Assembly: GCA_964492715.1 (NCBI GenBank)
Contig: CAZBLK010000007.1
Span: 45,181-109,180 of the forward strand
Length of the DNA stretch: 64,000 nt
Reading direction: 5' to 3'
From: CAZBLK01 sp964492715
Lineage (GTDB): Bacteria > Bacillota > Clostridia > Lachnospirales > WRBF01
Part shown: piece by piece, positions 26,780 to 36,239 of the stretch
Position numbering within the stretch: position 1 is the stretch's first letter
Layout of the letters: each line of letters begins with the position of its first letter
Notes under the pieces: generated by a model
Database searches by the model: none
What the model was told of the DNA's origin: nothing
What the model saw: only the letters and a program-made list of their open reading frames with translations
Translations under genes and position numbers: made by a program

Positions 26780-29764
26780 TTATTGAGCAACCACTTTCCA
26801 GTCGCTTCCGTCAAACTTAAACGTCAAATCTTCCACAAGCCCTTCGCCGTAAATATCTTTAATTGGCTTTTTAATTGTAATAGTGTCCCCAGTTTCAATG
26901 TCCTCAGAATCCAAGTCAATCATAATTTCCTTTGGATATTCAGGGTCAAGGTAGAATGAATTTGAACTGTCCAAATCTTTCACCTTTCCACTGCTATTTT
27001 TCACAACAATGTATTTTGCTTTTTCTTCGGCAGATAACGTTGGGTCGATAAAGTATTTGTCGTCCCTTGAATCTGTAAAGCCTGATGCAATTTCGTTGCT
27101 AAATTCAATAAACAGCCTGTAAGGCTTGCTGCTTGAATTGTAAACTTCTGTTACCTTCAAAGGACAAGACCACTTGCTGCCATCAAATCGAAAAACAATT
27201 TCAGAATTTAATGCTTCGCCGTAAACGTCCTTCACTGTTTCTAAAAGTTGAATTGTGTCACCTTCTGCAAAAGAGCCAGCTTTTAAAGCAACCTTCAAAA
27301 CTTTTTCTGAAACAAACTCAATTTTGTTTCCGACAACTTCTTTAACAGCGCCGTCTTTGTCTTTTATGCTTACATATTTAGAGATGTCAGCGCCCAAGTC
27401 AACTGCTCCGCTAGTTTTGCCGTTTACACTTACAGGGTTGTTAAGCGTAATAGTAGCTGATGTTGCGTCATTTACAATGCCCTTAATAATTGGCAGGTCG
27501 TTGCCCTTCTTAATATCTAAGTTAAGGTTTGTAATTGTTGTTTTTGCATAACCGTCCAACAATTCTTTTGAAGCGGCTTCTTCATACTTCAAAGTTGAAG
27601 TGTAGGCTTTTGTGCTTCCGTTTTTAGTGTAAGTAACGTCAAACGTTGGGCCGTCAGTAAAAGTAACGTCAGGCGCTTTTTTGCCCTTTACAGTTACAGA
27701 TGAAGCCGAGCTATTTGCCAAAGAAATAATAGTCTTTGTAGTTTCGTATGGGCCAAAAGCATGGTTTGTTTTGTACACTTCGCCTGCTGGTGCAGAAATT
27801 TGCGTTTTACCAGCCGCTGGTGTAACAGTGCCAGTTGCAAAGTCAAACGTGTCACCTTCTGTTAAGTAGTGAACTTTAACACCTGTTACAGAAAATGGGT
27901 TTGCTGGGCCTGTGCCTGCGCCCCAAACTGCATCTTTGGCATCAATTACAAACACGCCATTATGCCCTGCCACAGTTCCAACTTTATTTGTAATTCTCAT
28001 AATTGTGCCTTCGTCTAAAGCAAGCGCCATACCCTTAGGGTTAGTGTCACGTATAGCAACGAGCAAACGCCCCAAACGCCCACGCATGTCAAAGTGGCTG
28101 TCCATAAGAGCATCAACGCCAGCAACAGGCTGAATTACGTTTACGCTGTCAAAGTAAATGCTGTTTCCTATGTTTTTGGCAACAGGTTCTTTTTGCGTTT
28201 CTGCATCAAACTTTGCAAAGTCAATGAATTCAGCTTGGTTCCAGTACATTGACTGGTAAGAATAGTCAGAGCCGTCAGAGTAAGAGAACCTTGACATAAA
28301 CGCCGCACCAGCACTAGAGCCAGCTATAGTACCGCCCCTTGAGTATACGTTGTGAATTGCTTGACCAACCTTCGACAAAGAGCCGTCGTCGTTTACCAAG
28401 CTACGGCTGTGGTTAAGCTGTGCGCCTCCAAAGAAAAAGACAATGTGACAGCTTTCTACCAAGTCTGCAAAGTATTGTTCGTTTGAAATGCTCTTGTAGT
28501 TGTCTAACGTTGTTGGAATGTAAACTGCTTCGCAGCCAATTTCTGCAAAAGCTTCTTTGTCGCTGTCGTTGTAAAAGTCGTCATACATTTCTGCTTCTGT
28601 TGGCTCCCATGAAGCTGAAAAAATGGCAATTCTAGGCGTAATGCCAGGTGTGTTTTGCTTAAATGCGTCAACGTATGCTTGAGCATAAGTTTTTGACTCT
28701 AAGTACACAGAAGTAGCACCACCCCCTGGAACAACTGCGCCTGTTCCTGCACCTGCACCGATAGAAGCAAGCGCTTGCGGCCCTCTTTCTGGGTGAATCA
28801 TTTTGTCTGCTTTGTAAACTCCAACAGCTTCGTTTTTATCGTTTAAAGACACAGCATATATGTAATAAATTTTATCTTTTTCGTCTGGGTTGAACTTATG
28901 CCCATCTAAAGCAACCAAATTGGCAGGTAACTTAACAGTAATATCAGCCCCTGTGCCAGCAGTTAACAATTTACCAGCCGCTTTTAGCTCGGAAATTTTT
29001 GCATCGCTTAATTCGCCAAGCTCATCTTCAATGTCAACCAAGCCTACTGTAGAGTAGAAAACAAGGGTTTCTTTAACTTCTGCGGCGTTATCAACCTTTA
29101 AGTTCAAGGTGTAATCTTCCAGTTTGTAGCCTGTTCTTGACACGATAAGCGGGTTTAAGTCTTCCACGACAGCTACAACGCTCTTGCCGTTATCAGCCGC
29201 ATTGTACCCACTTGCCAAAAAATCCACTGCAACTACAAATTCTGCCCTTGTAACATTTTTTGACAAGTCAAGTGTTCCGCTAAAGCCTTCTATGTTTGCA
29301 CTGCCGACTATCTCTTTAGCAGCACCTTCGCTCAAAGTAGAAAACGCTTTAGTTACTGCAAAAATTACTTCTTCGACAGTAGCAAAGTCATTTGGGCGAA
29401 CTTTTCCGTCTTTGCCTTCCAAAGTTCCCATGGCAAGCGCCTTTTGAACTTGCTCTGCATACCAAGCATTTGATGGAACATCATTATATGCGCTTAAATC
29501 ACTTTTTTGAGTAGTGCCTAAAGCTTTGTTAAGTATAGTTGCCATTTCTGCCCTAGTAATAGGTGCATCTGGCATAAACACCCTGCCATTTCTTGTTGCG
29601 TAGCCCGAAATTAAGCCTCTTTCAGCAGCCCTTTGCAAAACTTGGGCATAAGCGTTTTCTGAAATGTCAATAAAGCTTGCTTGCGCAAAAGCAAAGCTTG
29701 CGTTGCCAGACACCATAGCCGTAATTGTGGCAAATGTAAGTAATTTTCGTAACTTTCTTTTCAT
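26780..29764 (-). CDS. Secreted SLH-domain protein with cyanophycinase-like (S51) domain
   Basis: 994 residues. Signal peptide (MKRKLRKLLTFATITAMVSG, ending ASFAFA), then SLH repeats to about residue 185 (ISGYATRNGRVFMPDAPITR, RAEMATILNKAL) that bind the cell wall. A peptidase S51 domain of about 350-680 follows: IVFFFGGAQLNHSRSL, and GGTIAGSSAGAAFMS with the likely nucleophile serine. Ig-like or SbsA-type segments fill the C-terminus. Cyanophycinases cut the Asp-Arg storage polymer cyanophycin, so a wall-anchored form would use external polymer or a related isoaspartyl peptide; this is inference. AAAGGAGG precedes the ATG. Confidence 0.85.
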   Translation of the reverse strand: MKRKLRKLLTFATITAMVSGNASFAFAQASFIDISENAYAQVLQRAAERGLISGYATRNGRVFMPDAPITRAEMATILNKALGTTQKSDLSAYNDVPSNAWYAEQVQKALAMGTLEGKDGKVRPNDFATVEEVIFAVTKAFSTLSEGAAKEIVGSANIEGFSGTLDLSKNVTRAEFVVAVDFLASGYNAADNGKSVVAVVEDLNPLIVSRTGYKLEDYTLNLKVDNAAEVKETLVFYSTVGLVDIEDELGELSDAKISELKAAGKLLTAGTGADITVKLPANLVALDGHKFNPDEKDKIYYIYAVSLNDKNEAVGVYKADKMIHPERGPQALASIGAGAGTGAVVPGGGATSVYLESKTYAQAYVDAFKQNTPGITPRIAIFSASWEPTEAEMYDDFYNDSDKEAFAEIGCEAVYIPTTLDNYKSISNEQYFADLVESCHIVFFFGGAQLNHSRSLVNDDGSLSKVGQAIHNVYSRGGTIAGSSAGAAFMSRFSYSDGSDYSYQSMYWNQAEFIDFAKFDAETQKEPVAKNIGNSIYFDSVNVIQPVAGVDALMDSHFDMRGRLGRLLVAIRDTNPKGMALALDEGTIMRITNKVGTVAGHNGVFVIDAKDAVWGAGTGPANPFSVTGVKVHYLTEGDTFDFATGTVTPAAGKTQISAPAGEVYKTNHAFGPYETTKTIISLANSSASSVTVKGKKAPDVTFTDGPTFDVTYTKNGSTKAYTSTLKYEEAASKELLDGYAKTTITNLNLDIKKGNDLPIIKGIVNDATSATITLNNPVSVNGKTSGAVDLGADISKYVSIKDKDGAVKEVVGNKIEFVSEKVLKVALKAGSFAEGDTIQLLETVKDVYGEALNSEIVFRFDGSKWSCPLKVTEVYNSSSKPYRLFIEFSNEIASGFTDSRDDKYFIDPTLSAEEKAKYIVVKNSSGKVKDLDSSNSFYLDPEYPKEIMIDLDSEDIETGDTITIKKPIKDIYGEGLVEDLTFKFDGSDWKVVAQ

Positions 29765-29973
29765 AAAAGACCTCCTTTTAGTGGCTACACAAGTTTACAT
29801 AACAGTTTGTTGTAGCAAAGATCTATGCAAAACAGCTTGCATATGTACCTTTTGTGTAACATCACTTGTGTTACTAAATTATAAAACTTGTTTATTAGAA
29901 AATTATACAATTGTATTTACAATTTGTCATTAGTTTTCTGCAATTTTTATATTTATAAATTCAAAAAAACATA
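29765..29973. other. Intergenic region before the tRNA-Ser(GCU) promoter
   Basis: AT-rich, no gene seen. It contains the palindrome ATACAATTGTAT near 29908 and should carry the promoter of the leftward SLH gene; no consensus pair could be fixed with confidence. Confidence 0.4.
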
Positions 29974-30002
29974 TTGACAAGTAAAAGTTTTTCTTATATA
30001 AT
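29974..30002 (+). promoter_or_regulatory. Consensus promoter for tRNA-Ser(GCU)
   Basis: TTGACA 29974-29979, a 17-base spacer, TATAAT 29997-30002: a perfect sigma-A match. Confidence 0.9.
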
Positions 30003-30048
30003 TCTTGATACATGGTTTTACTAATTTTACTTTATTAGCTTTCCACAT

Positions 30049-30136
30049 GGAGAAGTACTCAAGTGGCTCAAGAGGTGCCCCTGCTAAGGGTATAGGTCGG
30101 GAAACCGGCGCGAGGGTTCAAATCCCTCTTTCTCCG
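30049..30136 (+). tRNA. tRNA-Ser (anticodon GCU)
   Basis: Acceptor GGAGAAG pairs with TTTCTCC (one G-T pair), discriminator G. The anticodon loop CTGCTAA carries GCT. There is a long variable arm and a T-arm GAGGGTTCAAATCCCTC. A mobile element begins directly behind its 3' end. Confidence 0.97.
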
Positions 30137-30140
30137 TTAG

Positions 30141-30182
30141 TTCATTATGAGCCAAACATTGCGTTTGGCTCATAATTTTTTG
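30141..30182 (+). terminator. Terminator after tRNA-Ser(GCU)
   Basis: ATTATGAGCCAAAC pairs perfectly with GTTTGGCTCATAAT, followed by TTTTTT. Part of this sequence (TGGCTCATAAT) is found again at the right end of the element at 63466. Confidence 0.85.
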
Positions 30183-30194
30183 TATATGGAGAAC

Positions 30195-31829
30195 CTATTG
30201 ACCCAGACAACCAACAAAATTGTACTGAATCGATACGTTTTGTTGTCGTTTTCCATTGATTACGATTTTTTCCGAAACGGATATACTGCCTATCAATCGG
30301 TATGCTGTTTCTCTGTCGAGTGATTCAAGGGATAGACACCCTTTAATCAGTTCCATCCAAGTGAGTACGTCTCGTTCGGTATTAATGGCGGCTTGAATGT
30401 CGTTATCCAATACTCGGATTTTAGCTTCAAGCTCTTTTTGTTCTTGCTCGTAGTCGGCAAGCATATTGCGGAACATAGTATCCGGCAAACTCCCTACTAC
30501 TTTTTCCTCAAAAAGTTGTCTAACCATTTTACCAATAGTTTCCAAACGCTTTTTGAGCTTATTAACTTCTTGGCTTTTGGCTGACCGTTCCCGCTCTCGT
30601 TCACGACCTGATGCCGACATAAGCCTGTCAATTAGTGATTTTTCGTCTTTAATGGCGGCTTGTGCGTAGTGCCGCATATCACTCAAAATCACCTGTTCTA
30701 AGGTTTCTTGTGTAATAGAGTGTGTAGAACACTGCTCTTTGCCATGGTTTGCATAACGACTGCAACGGTAAATTATGCGTTCATTTCCACGATACAGCTT
30801 ACGATTGAAAGCCATAGCCGCACCGCAATCAGCACAGCGTATCAATCCCGAAAATAGATTCACGCTATTTGTACTGTTTACTTGTATCGTGTGATTAGAG
30901 GGTTCAAGCCCTGTGGCTTCGATTCGTTTTTGGACACGATTCCAAGTGTCCAAGTTTATGATTGGTTCGTGGGTGTCCTCTACAACAATCCAGTTGTCAG
31001 TAGGGATAAAACGCCTTTGCTTTGTTTTGAATGATGCTACTTGACGCTTTCCTTGCACCATATGCCCGATATATACTTGATTTTTCAAGAGTTGCATAAT
31101 GGTATTACTTCCCCACGTCATACTCTCGCTTTGGTTTGGATTACACTTGCCAAGCTGTTTATAATGGTATGCTCGTGGACTGTCCACATTCTCATTGTTT
31201 AATTGTGTTGCGATATGCCTTCCGCTGTCCCCTGCGGCAAATTCATCAAATATACGACGAATGATTACTGCGGCAACGGGGTCAATTACAAGCTTATGCT
31301 TATCTTCCGATGACTTAACATAACCGTATGGGGCTTTGCTTCCCATAAATTTACCCTGCCGTGCGCTTACGGCTCTTGCTGACCGCACCTTCTTTGAAAT
31401 ATCCTTTGCGTACATTTCGTTCAAAATATTCTTAAAGGGGGCTATGTCGTTATCATCGTTTGCAGTGTCCACGTTGTCATTTACCGCAATGTATCTTACG
31501 CCATACTGTGGAAAGATAAAATCGGTATACTGCCCTGTTTCAACGTAGTTTCTGCCAAGCCTCGATAAATCTTTAGTGAGTATACAGTTGATGTAGCCTG
31601 TTTTCATGTCCGTAATCATACGCTTAAAATTCGGACGTTCAAAGGTCGTGCCGCTCCAGCCGTCATCAATGTATATGTCAAAAATCTTCCACCCTCTTTC
31701 CGTTGCGTAGTTTACCAAATAGTCACGTTGGTTGGAGATGCTCATGCTCTCCAAATTGCCGTTGTTGTCATCCCGACTTAATCGCAGATACAGTGCCGCT
31801 TTTATTTCATTTTCGCTTTGCGTTCTCAT
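30195..31829 (-). CDS. Large serine recombinase (resolvase/integrase family)
   Basis: 544 residues from ATG 31829, which has GGAGG six bases upstream. The N-terminal catalytic domain carries the active-site serine in AALYLRLSRDDNNG, and LTKDLSRLGRNYVETGQY is the family arginine region. A recombinase domain (SKKVRSARAVSARQGKFMG, APYGYVKS) and a zinc ribbon (IRCADCGAAMAFNR with later YRCSRYANHGKEQCS) follow. A C-terminal coiled coil lies around 410-480. Close to TnpX/Tn4451-type recombinases. It would insert and excise the element. Confidence 0.95.
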   Translation of the reverse strand: MRTQSENEIKAALYLRLSRDDNNGNLESMSISNQRDYLVNYATERGWKIFDIYIDDGWSGTTFERPNFKRMITDMKTGYINCILTKDLSRLGRNYVETGQYTDFIFPQYGVRYIAVNDNVDTANDDNDIAPFKNILNEMYAKDISKKVRSARAVSARQGKFMGSKAPYGYVKSSEDKHKLVIDPVAAVIIRRIFDEFAAGDSGRHIATQLNNENVDSPRAYHYKQLGKCNPNQSESMTWGSNTIMQLLKNQVYIGHMVQGKRQVASFKTKQRRFIPTDNWIVVEDTHEPIINLDTWNRVQKRIEATGLEPSNHTIQVNSTNSVNLFSGLIRCADCGAAMAFNRKLYRGNERIIYRCSRYANHGKEQCSTHSITQETLEQVILSDMRHYAQAAIKDEKSLIDRLMSASGRERERERSAKSQEVNKLKKRLETIGKMVRQLFEEKVVGSLPDTMFRNMLADYEQEQKELEAKIRVLDNDIQAAINTERDVLTWMELIKGCLSLESLDRETAYRLIGSISVSEKIVINGKRQQNVSIQYNFVGCLGQ

Positions 31830-31850
31830 AGCAACCTCCGTAGTCACCGA

Positions 31851-31899
31851 GAAGCAATACGATTATGGGATGACGGTTCACCTTTCGTAATTCATTATA
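31851..31899 (-). promoter_or_regulatory. Recombinase leader with -10 element
   Basis: On the minus strand TATAAT (31899-31894) precedes GAAAGGTGAACC and a leader of about 55 bases to the ATG. No good -35 seen. About 32 bases of this leader recur in the opposite orientation at 63424-63455. Confidence 0.55.
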
Positions 31900-32101
31900 C
31901 CACATTTTCAGCCAAATGTATATCTCTATCTTGATTTGCTTGAGAGGTACACAGCTTTCTTAGAATGATTTGGTAAATGAGTTCTTCCAACGTGACTTGG
32001 TTGTTGAATTTGCTAACAAGAGTTATGTTTTGTTTATTAACGGTATATGTACTTACTACTTCCGTAGATGATGCCGTTCGGCTGATTTCTTGTATGTTCA
32101 T
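31895..32101 (-). CDS. Small TnpW-like transposon protein
   Basis: 68 residues from ATG 32101 (MNIQEISRTASSTEV), chosen for AAAGGAG upstream. The core TYTVNKQNITLVSKFNNQ followed by VTLEELIYQIIL resembles the small TnpW proteins carried beside serine recombinases in Tn4451-like elements. The match is by pattern and position only. Function of that family is unknown. It lies between the primase gene and the recombinase. Confidence 0.5.
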   Translation of the reverse strand: MNIQEISRTASSTEVVSTYTVNKQNITLVSKFNNQVTLEELIYQIILRKLCTSQANQDRDIHLAENVV

Positions 32102-32132
32102 CAGCTTTAACTCCTTTCTGCCATGCTTGCCA

Positions 32133-33704
32133 TTACTGCAAGCGTGAATTATCTGAATCATTCCTAAATCTTAGCCCACGAACGCCGGTTAATGTTTCAC
32201 CGCCTATCCTTAACTTTTCGTCCAATTTTCCGTATTTGCCGATTTGCTTACGGAATGTGTTCATTTCATATGCTGAAACGCAGTTCCGATAACAAAAGTT
32301 TTTGTATTCTTCATACAAATTTCTCAAAAACTCTTTATTTGTATGGTCGCAGATTACCAAAGTGCTTTCAACAAAGTATCTGACAGAATCAACCTCTATC
32401 ATATAATTTTGCTTGTAATCATCGACAGCCTTACAGCGAGAGAATACCCAGTTTTGAGAGCGAAGTTCCCGAAGCCCTACCAATGCTTCAAATATTATGG
32501 CATCAGCATCTTCCATAAGCTCATCAATAATGTTTGTGTTTTTGTCCTTTTGGGAAATCTGATTCATAAACGGTAACAGTAGCAACCTGTCGAAAAATGC
32601 GTCAGATGAATCCAGTTCATCTGTATAAGGTGGATTATTGCCGGAAAACAACAGTTTTCCACGGTATGTATAGAAGAATACATTACCGTACTTTTCCTCT
32701 CCAAGAACGCAGTCCGCTCCTGTAAGCATTTTGAAATACTCTATACTTTTCAGTGGCACCGTCGACATTTCAGCCGACACATTCATATGCTTTGAAAAGA
32801 TTGTTCCGTTATAAAACTTGTGGTCAAGTTTGCTCCACGGAACGCCTGATGTATTTTCGCTACCCACAATACGTTGAATGAGCTTACACAACGTGGATTT
32901 TCCGGTGTTTGGTAGTCCGACAAAGAAAATAGCTGTTTTGGCACATGAATACGAACTTAGCAGATAACCCAACACTTGGCGTATAACGGTCTTGTATTCC
33001 TCATTGCCACCTGTAATTTGGTCAAGAAATCTATTCCAAGCTCCTGAAAACATTGGCTTTCGCCCTCTGTAATAGGGAATGTTAAGAACCGTAAAAATGG
33101 GTTGACTGGGTGATAAATCAAATGTTTCCCTTGTTTCAGTGTTTAATATGCAGTTTGAAAAAGCCATTAAGTGGGTTATTTTATCAAGGGTTTCATCTGT
33201 AATTTTTTCGGCAAAGTCAGAATGAATAAACTCCACCGCTTCAGATAGCGTGTATTTATTGAGAAAAGGCTTTATTTCCTCAGGTAGAACGGCACGCATA
33301 TCTCTTTGTAATGCCTTGTCGTTTATAAGCCTATACCCCTTACCGTCTATATAAACAAACAGATTATCCATATACAAGATAAGGGATTTTTTGCATATAT
33401 ACAGTTTGGCGAGTTGATAGCCGTTTAGGTTAGGTGATTCTTTCTTTGCCACCTCATCAGCCGCAGGTTCATTAGATAATGCAGTATCTGGCTGAGGTGA
33501 AGCGGTTGCCATTTCACTTACAACTGTTTCCGTAGCAACATTTTCATCCTCTTTGCTTATCGGTATGAGATTTTCACACGGTTTTTCCTCGTCTAACTTA
33601 TGGAAGTTTTCAAGCCCTCTTGCCCTCTTGATTATTGCAGGAGGATTATCGCCGCCTTTATACTCGTCAACGGGCATATCACGGTATTTATCTTTTTTGC
33701 TCAT
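32133..33704 (-). CDS. D5/P4-type primase-helicase
   Basis: 523 residues. A low-complexity N-terminus (about 1-90) is followed by a D5_N-like region and an SF3 helicase domain: Walker A IFFVGLPNTGKSTLCKLI near residue 260, the acidic Walker B region (MNVSAEMSTV), and the sensor KLLFSGNNPP. Such proteins unwind DNA at phage and plasmid origins. No N-terminal primase motif is evident, so helicase loader or helicase is the safer role. It suggests that the excised element can replicate. Confidence 0.88.
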   Translation of the reverse strand: MSKKDKYRDMPVDEYKGGDNPPAIIKRARGLENFHKLDEEKPCENLIPISKEDENVATETVVSEMATASPQPDTALSNEPAADEVAKKESPNLNGYQLAKLYICKKSLILYMDNLFVYIDGKGYRLINDKALQRDMRAVLPEEIKPFLNKYTLSEAVEFIHSDFAEKITDETLDKITHLMAFSNCILNTETRETFDLSPSQPIFTVLNIPYYRGRKPMFSGAWNRFLDQITGGNEEYKTVIRQVLGYLLSSYSCAKTAIFFVGLPNTGKSTLCKLIQRIVGSENTSGVPWSKLDHKFYNGTIFSKHMNVSAEMSTVPLKSIEYFKMLTGADCVLGEEKYGNVFFYTYRGKLLFSGNNPPYTDELDSSDAFFDRLLLLPFMNQISQKDKNTNIIDELMEDADAIIFEALVGLRELRSQNWVFSRCKAVDDYKQNYMIEVDSVRYFVESTLVICDHTNKEFLRNLYEEYKNFCYRNCVSAYEMNTFRKQIGKYGKLDEKLRIGGETLTGVRGLRFRNDSDNSRLQ

Positions 33705-33810
33705 CTAAAACCATACCTTTCCGCAAAAGGCACAAACATAAATTATAGTTGTAGTGCCTTTTGCAAATGTTTGAATTTATGTGTATTAACCGCTCATATA
33801 AAATAGGCAT

Positions 33811-34440
33811 CTAATCAGATTCTTCCTCCAGCATTGTCCTTAGAAATGCCCAGTATTGCTGTTGCCTTTCTAATCCATCTGTGAAAATAGTAAACAACAA
33901 AGTGAAGAAGTCTTTTAGCTCGCTCATTGGCGGGTTGCCAATCAGCGAATAAGAATATAGCGGAATTGGGAACTCTGCATTTGAATAAAAATGGAATCCC
34001 GTCATACGGTCATCTTCACTGAATGATATAAGCAAGAAAAACGAAAAATCATTTGAACTTTCAGTTAATGACTGATACATATTTGCATACTCCGGTGAAT
34101 CTATAGTCTTGCCTGTGGTGCCTGTGGCGTTAATGTCAGTTGTTGAAGCTATGTATGCTCGCTGTGCTTTGTCAGTATTGCGTACCAATAAAGTAACCTT
34201 CTTGACCTCGCTATTATTATCAGGGTCAAATGATACCACTCCGTGGTTACAGCCTAAGAAGTGACGTTCTTTATTTGCTCCCCAAAAAGCAAGATAAGAT
34301 TCACTGTCGATTGTGCGCTTACCCATACATCCTCTTACTCCGTCAGGAGTGAGCCTAATACAACCATATCCGCTTTTTTGTCCAAGACCGTCGAAGATTT
34401 TATTGAGGTCTACCCTCTTGCGTTCGTTTATAGTATCCAT
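33811..34440 (-). CDS. Hypothetical protein, 209 residues
   Basis: Soluble, no signal peptide or membrane helix. Aromatic-rich C-terminus (ELKDFFTLLFTIFTDGLERQ). No family recognised. The ATG at 34440 lacks a clear ribosome site next to it. A perfect 8-base inverted repeat (34450-34457 with 34483-34490) in the leader lies beside an AGGAGT and might hide or present it. Its gene diverges from 34701 around a large palindrome. Confidence 0.6.
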   Translation of the reverse strand: MDTINERKRVDLNKIFDGLGQKSGYGCIRLTPDGVRGCMGKRTIDSESYLAFWGANKERHFLGCNHGVVSFDPDNNSEVKKVTLLVRNTDKAQRAYIASTTDINATGTTGKTIDSPEYANMYQSLTESSNDFSFFLLISFSEDDRMTGFHFYSNAEFPIPLYSYSLIGNPPMSELKDFFTLLFTIFTDGLERQQQYWAFLRTMLEEESD

Positions 34441-34608
34441 TTTAATATCGACAACGGTTCAAAAGCTCTTACTTGGCTCTTGCCGTTGTCTACTCCTTTC
34501 AAAAATTTTATTTTAGTTTGTGATAGCCTTCACATTACCCAGTATATCATTGTGAACTTTCCATTTTAATAATCCTATCTGACATATATTTCATGCTTTT
34601 TCCTAAAA

Positions 34609-34656
34609 AATAAATCAGATAAATCTATTGATTTATCTGATTTATTAGTGTATAAT
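34609..34656 (+). promoter_or_regulatory. 17-base perfect palindrome overlapping a promoter
   Basis: AATAAATCAGATAAATC (34609-34625) and its exact complement (34630-34646) with loop TATT. TTGATT (34628) and TATAAT (34651-34656) with a 17-base spacer form a rightward promoter, and the right arm covers the -35. This makes it a strong operator candidate between the divergent genes. A terminator for neither gene fits. Confidence 0.65.
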
Positions 34657-34700
34657 ATAAAGTTATGTAATAAATGATTTCAAAAATAGGGGATATAACT

Positions 34701-35984
34701 ATGGAATTGTCAAATTTATATTTTTCATATAATGCAAAGATTTCTGATGTTACGAAGAACCTTAGTGACGTCAATATCCCAACAGGAACAGAAAGCGACT
34801 TTGAAAAAACAAAAGACAGAATACTAAAAAATACTCTTCTTGATGCTGTAATAAAATTCTTGAATAATAAAAGCAACGACAACGCAGTTGATTTGTTAAG
34901 TTCGCTATGTTATGCTGGCTTTTCATGGGATATAGAAGATAAGCGCACAATTCTTATCCAATACTTATTATCAAGGACTAAAGAACGCTATGTAGTTCAA
35001 TGCATTAAAAAGCTGAAGGAAATGGATTTACAACTTTCAAACTATGTAAGTGCTTTTGAATGCGGAGGGAAGGAATCGAAATCTGTAATCGATGAGGAAA
35101 AAGACTATATTAGCAAAATGAAGAAAATAGTCAAATCTTGCTTTAATGAAGTATCTTACAGGAATGATGGAATTTTAGAAGGAGTTCATAATTTAGCCAG
35201 TAGTACAGACGATATTTCAAAAATATATCCCCTAATCGCTTTTATTATATTGACAAAATACAAAACACTTGTTACAAGTTGTAGCTTACATGAAATAAAT
35301 CATAGTAAAGTTTTTGAAGGAAACAAGAGAGGAAAAATATCCAACAACGCAGGAACGATAAGACGTTGCGAGAGAGATGTTAAGTTGTTCTTTGAACTTC
35401 TGAACATGTCTAAAGAAGTATGCGATTACGAATTGTGTGTTTATGGGTTTGGTAAATATACTAATAATATCCAATATTTAGTAAATAATTTAATTATTTC
35501 TCGTTATTTTTCAACAAAAGTTGTAAATGTTGACAATGACCCTAATAAATTATTTGGGAGCTATGAGTATTTAGTTTACCAACTTCTTCACCCATACTAC
35601 GATATGAGATTTTATAATTCCCTATTGGACATACAAATGTATCGTTCATTAGAACATCGAGACTACGTCAGTTTAACAACCTCAAGCGAAAAACTTGATT
35701 TGCATGAGAAAGTGCTGGATTACTTAAACCTACATAAACTCAATAACAGCGATGAATACGAGCCGAATTATACAAGAGCAAGGTCAAATTTCAATGTTAA
35801 GCTTGGCATAATCGAATATAAAAAGAATAATCTTAATTATTATAATAAACGATTTTTACAATGTAAATCGGGAATTGTTTTATGTGAAGGGCTTGTCGAT
35901 GCCCTTTCTCATATGGACATCTCATTTGATAACGGTATGCTATACGAATGTTGCGTATCTCTATTATGGAACTCCCCGATATAA
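34701..35984 (+). CDS. Hypothetical protein, 427 residues
   Basis: Start ATG 34701 follows AGGGGAT; an ATG at 34674 lies only about 11 bases after the expected transcription start and has no ribosome site. Mostly helical and soluble by composition, with a central region of short repeats of charged residues and tyrosines. No family recognised. It is the only rightward gene in this leftward block and its promoter overlaps a palindrome, so it looks independently controlled cargo. Confidence 0.65.
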   Translation: MELSNLYFSYNAKISDVTKNLSDVNIPTGTESDFEKTKDRILKNTLLDAVIKFLNNKSNDNAVDLLSSLCYAGFSWDIEDKRTILIQYLLSRTKERYVVQCIKKLKEMDLQLSNYVSAFECGGKESKSVIDEEKDYISKMKKIVKSCFNEVSYRNDGILEGVHNLASSTDDISKIYPLIAFIILTKYKTLVTSCSLHEINHSKVFEGNKRGKISNNAGTIRRCERDVKLFFELLNMSKEVCDYELCVYGFGKYTNNIQYLVNNLIISRYFSTKVVNVDNDPNKLFGSYEYLVYQLLHPYYDMRFYNSLLDIQMYRSLEHRDYVSLTTSSEKLDLHEKVLDYLNLHKLNNSDEYEPNYTRARSNFNVKLGIIEYKKNNLNYYNKRFLQCKSGIVLCEGLVDALSHMDISFDNGMLYECCVSLLWNSPI

Positions 35985-36027
35985 AAAAAGAAAATTCAAA
36001 AATAGTAGAACAACCAGAACATAACAA

Positions 36028-36077
36028 AAAAATAGGGCTTGCCATTAGAGGTTAGTTCTCTCCGGCAAGACCTATTT
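36028..36077 (-). terminator. Terminator copy like that after the DUF697 gene
   Basis: AATAGGGCTTGCC pairs with GGCAAGACCTATT, with T run on the minus strand. The same stem (AGGTCTTGCC/GGCAAGACCT) follows the intact gene at 38033. Confidence 0.7.
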
Positions 36078-36236
36078 TCTATGCGAAATTTTCTGTATCG
36101 CCGTAATAGCGTTCAACAATTCATTGTATGTTTGATTAAAATTTTCTATATCCTCATTGGTTATAGGTGGGTTTTTAGTGCGTGTTCTCATGCTTTAATA
36201 ACAGAAACCGGACAGAGCCATACTATATCCTTAAAT
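36072..36236 (-). pseudogene. 3' remnant of a DUF697-type gene
   Basis: The frame reads GYSMALSGFCY, stop, SMRTRTKNPPITNEDIENFN, QTYNELLNAI. This aligns with the C-terminus of the intact gene at 38033-38620 (FGMALSEFCYQRLKTHS, SSSITREDIESFNQTFSKSF). It has an internal TAA, lacks a start and keeps the same kind of terminator. A second copy of that gene evidently existed here. Confidence 0.8.
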
Positions 36237-36239
36237 GTA

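Noticed and set aside
30049..30136. tRNA gene disrupted by the element
   Set aside because: The tRNA is complete with acceptor stem and terminator, so integration keeps it intact.
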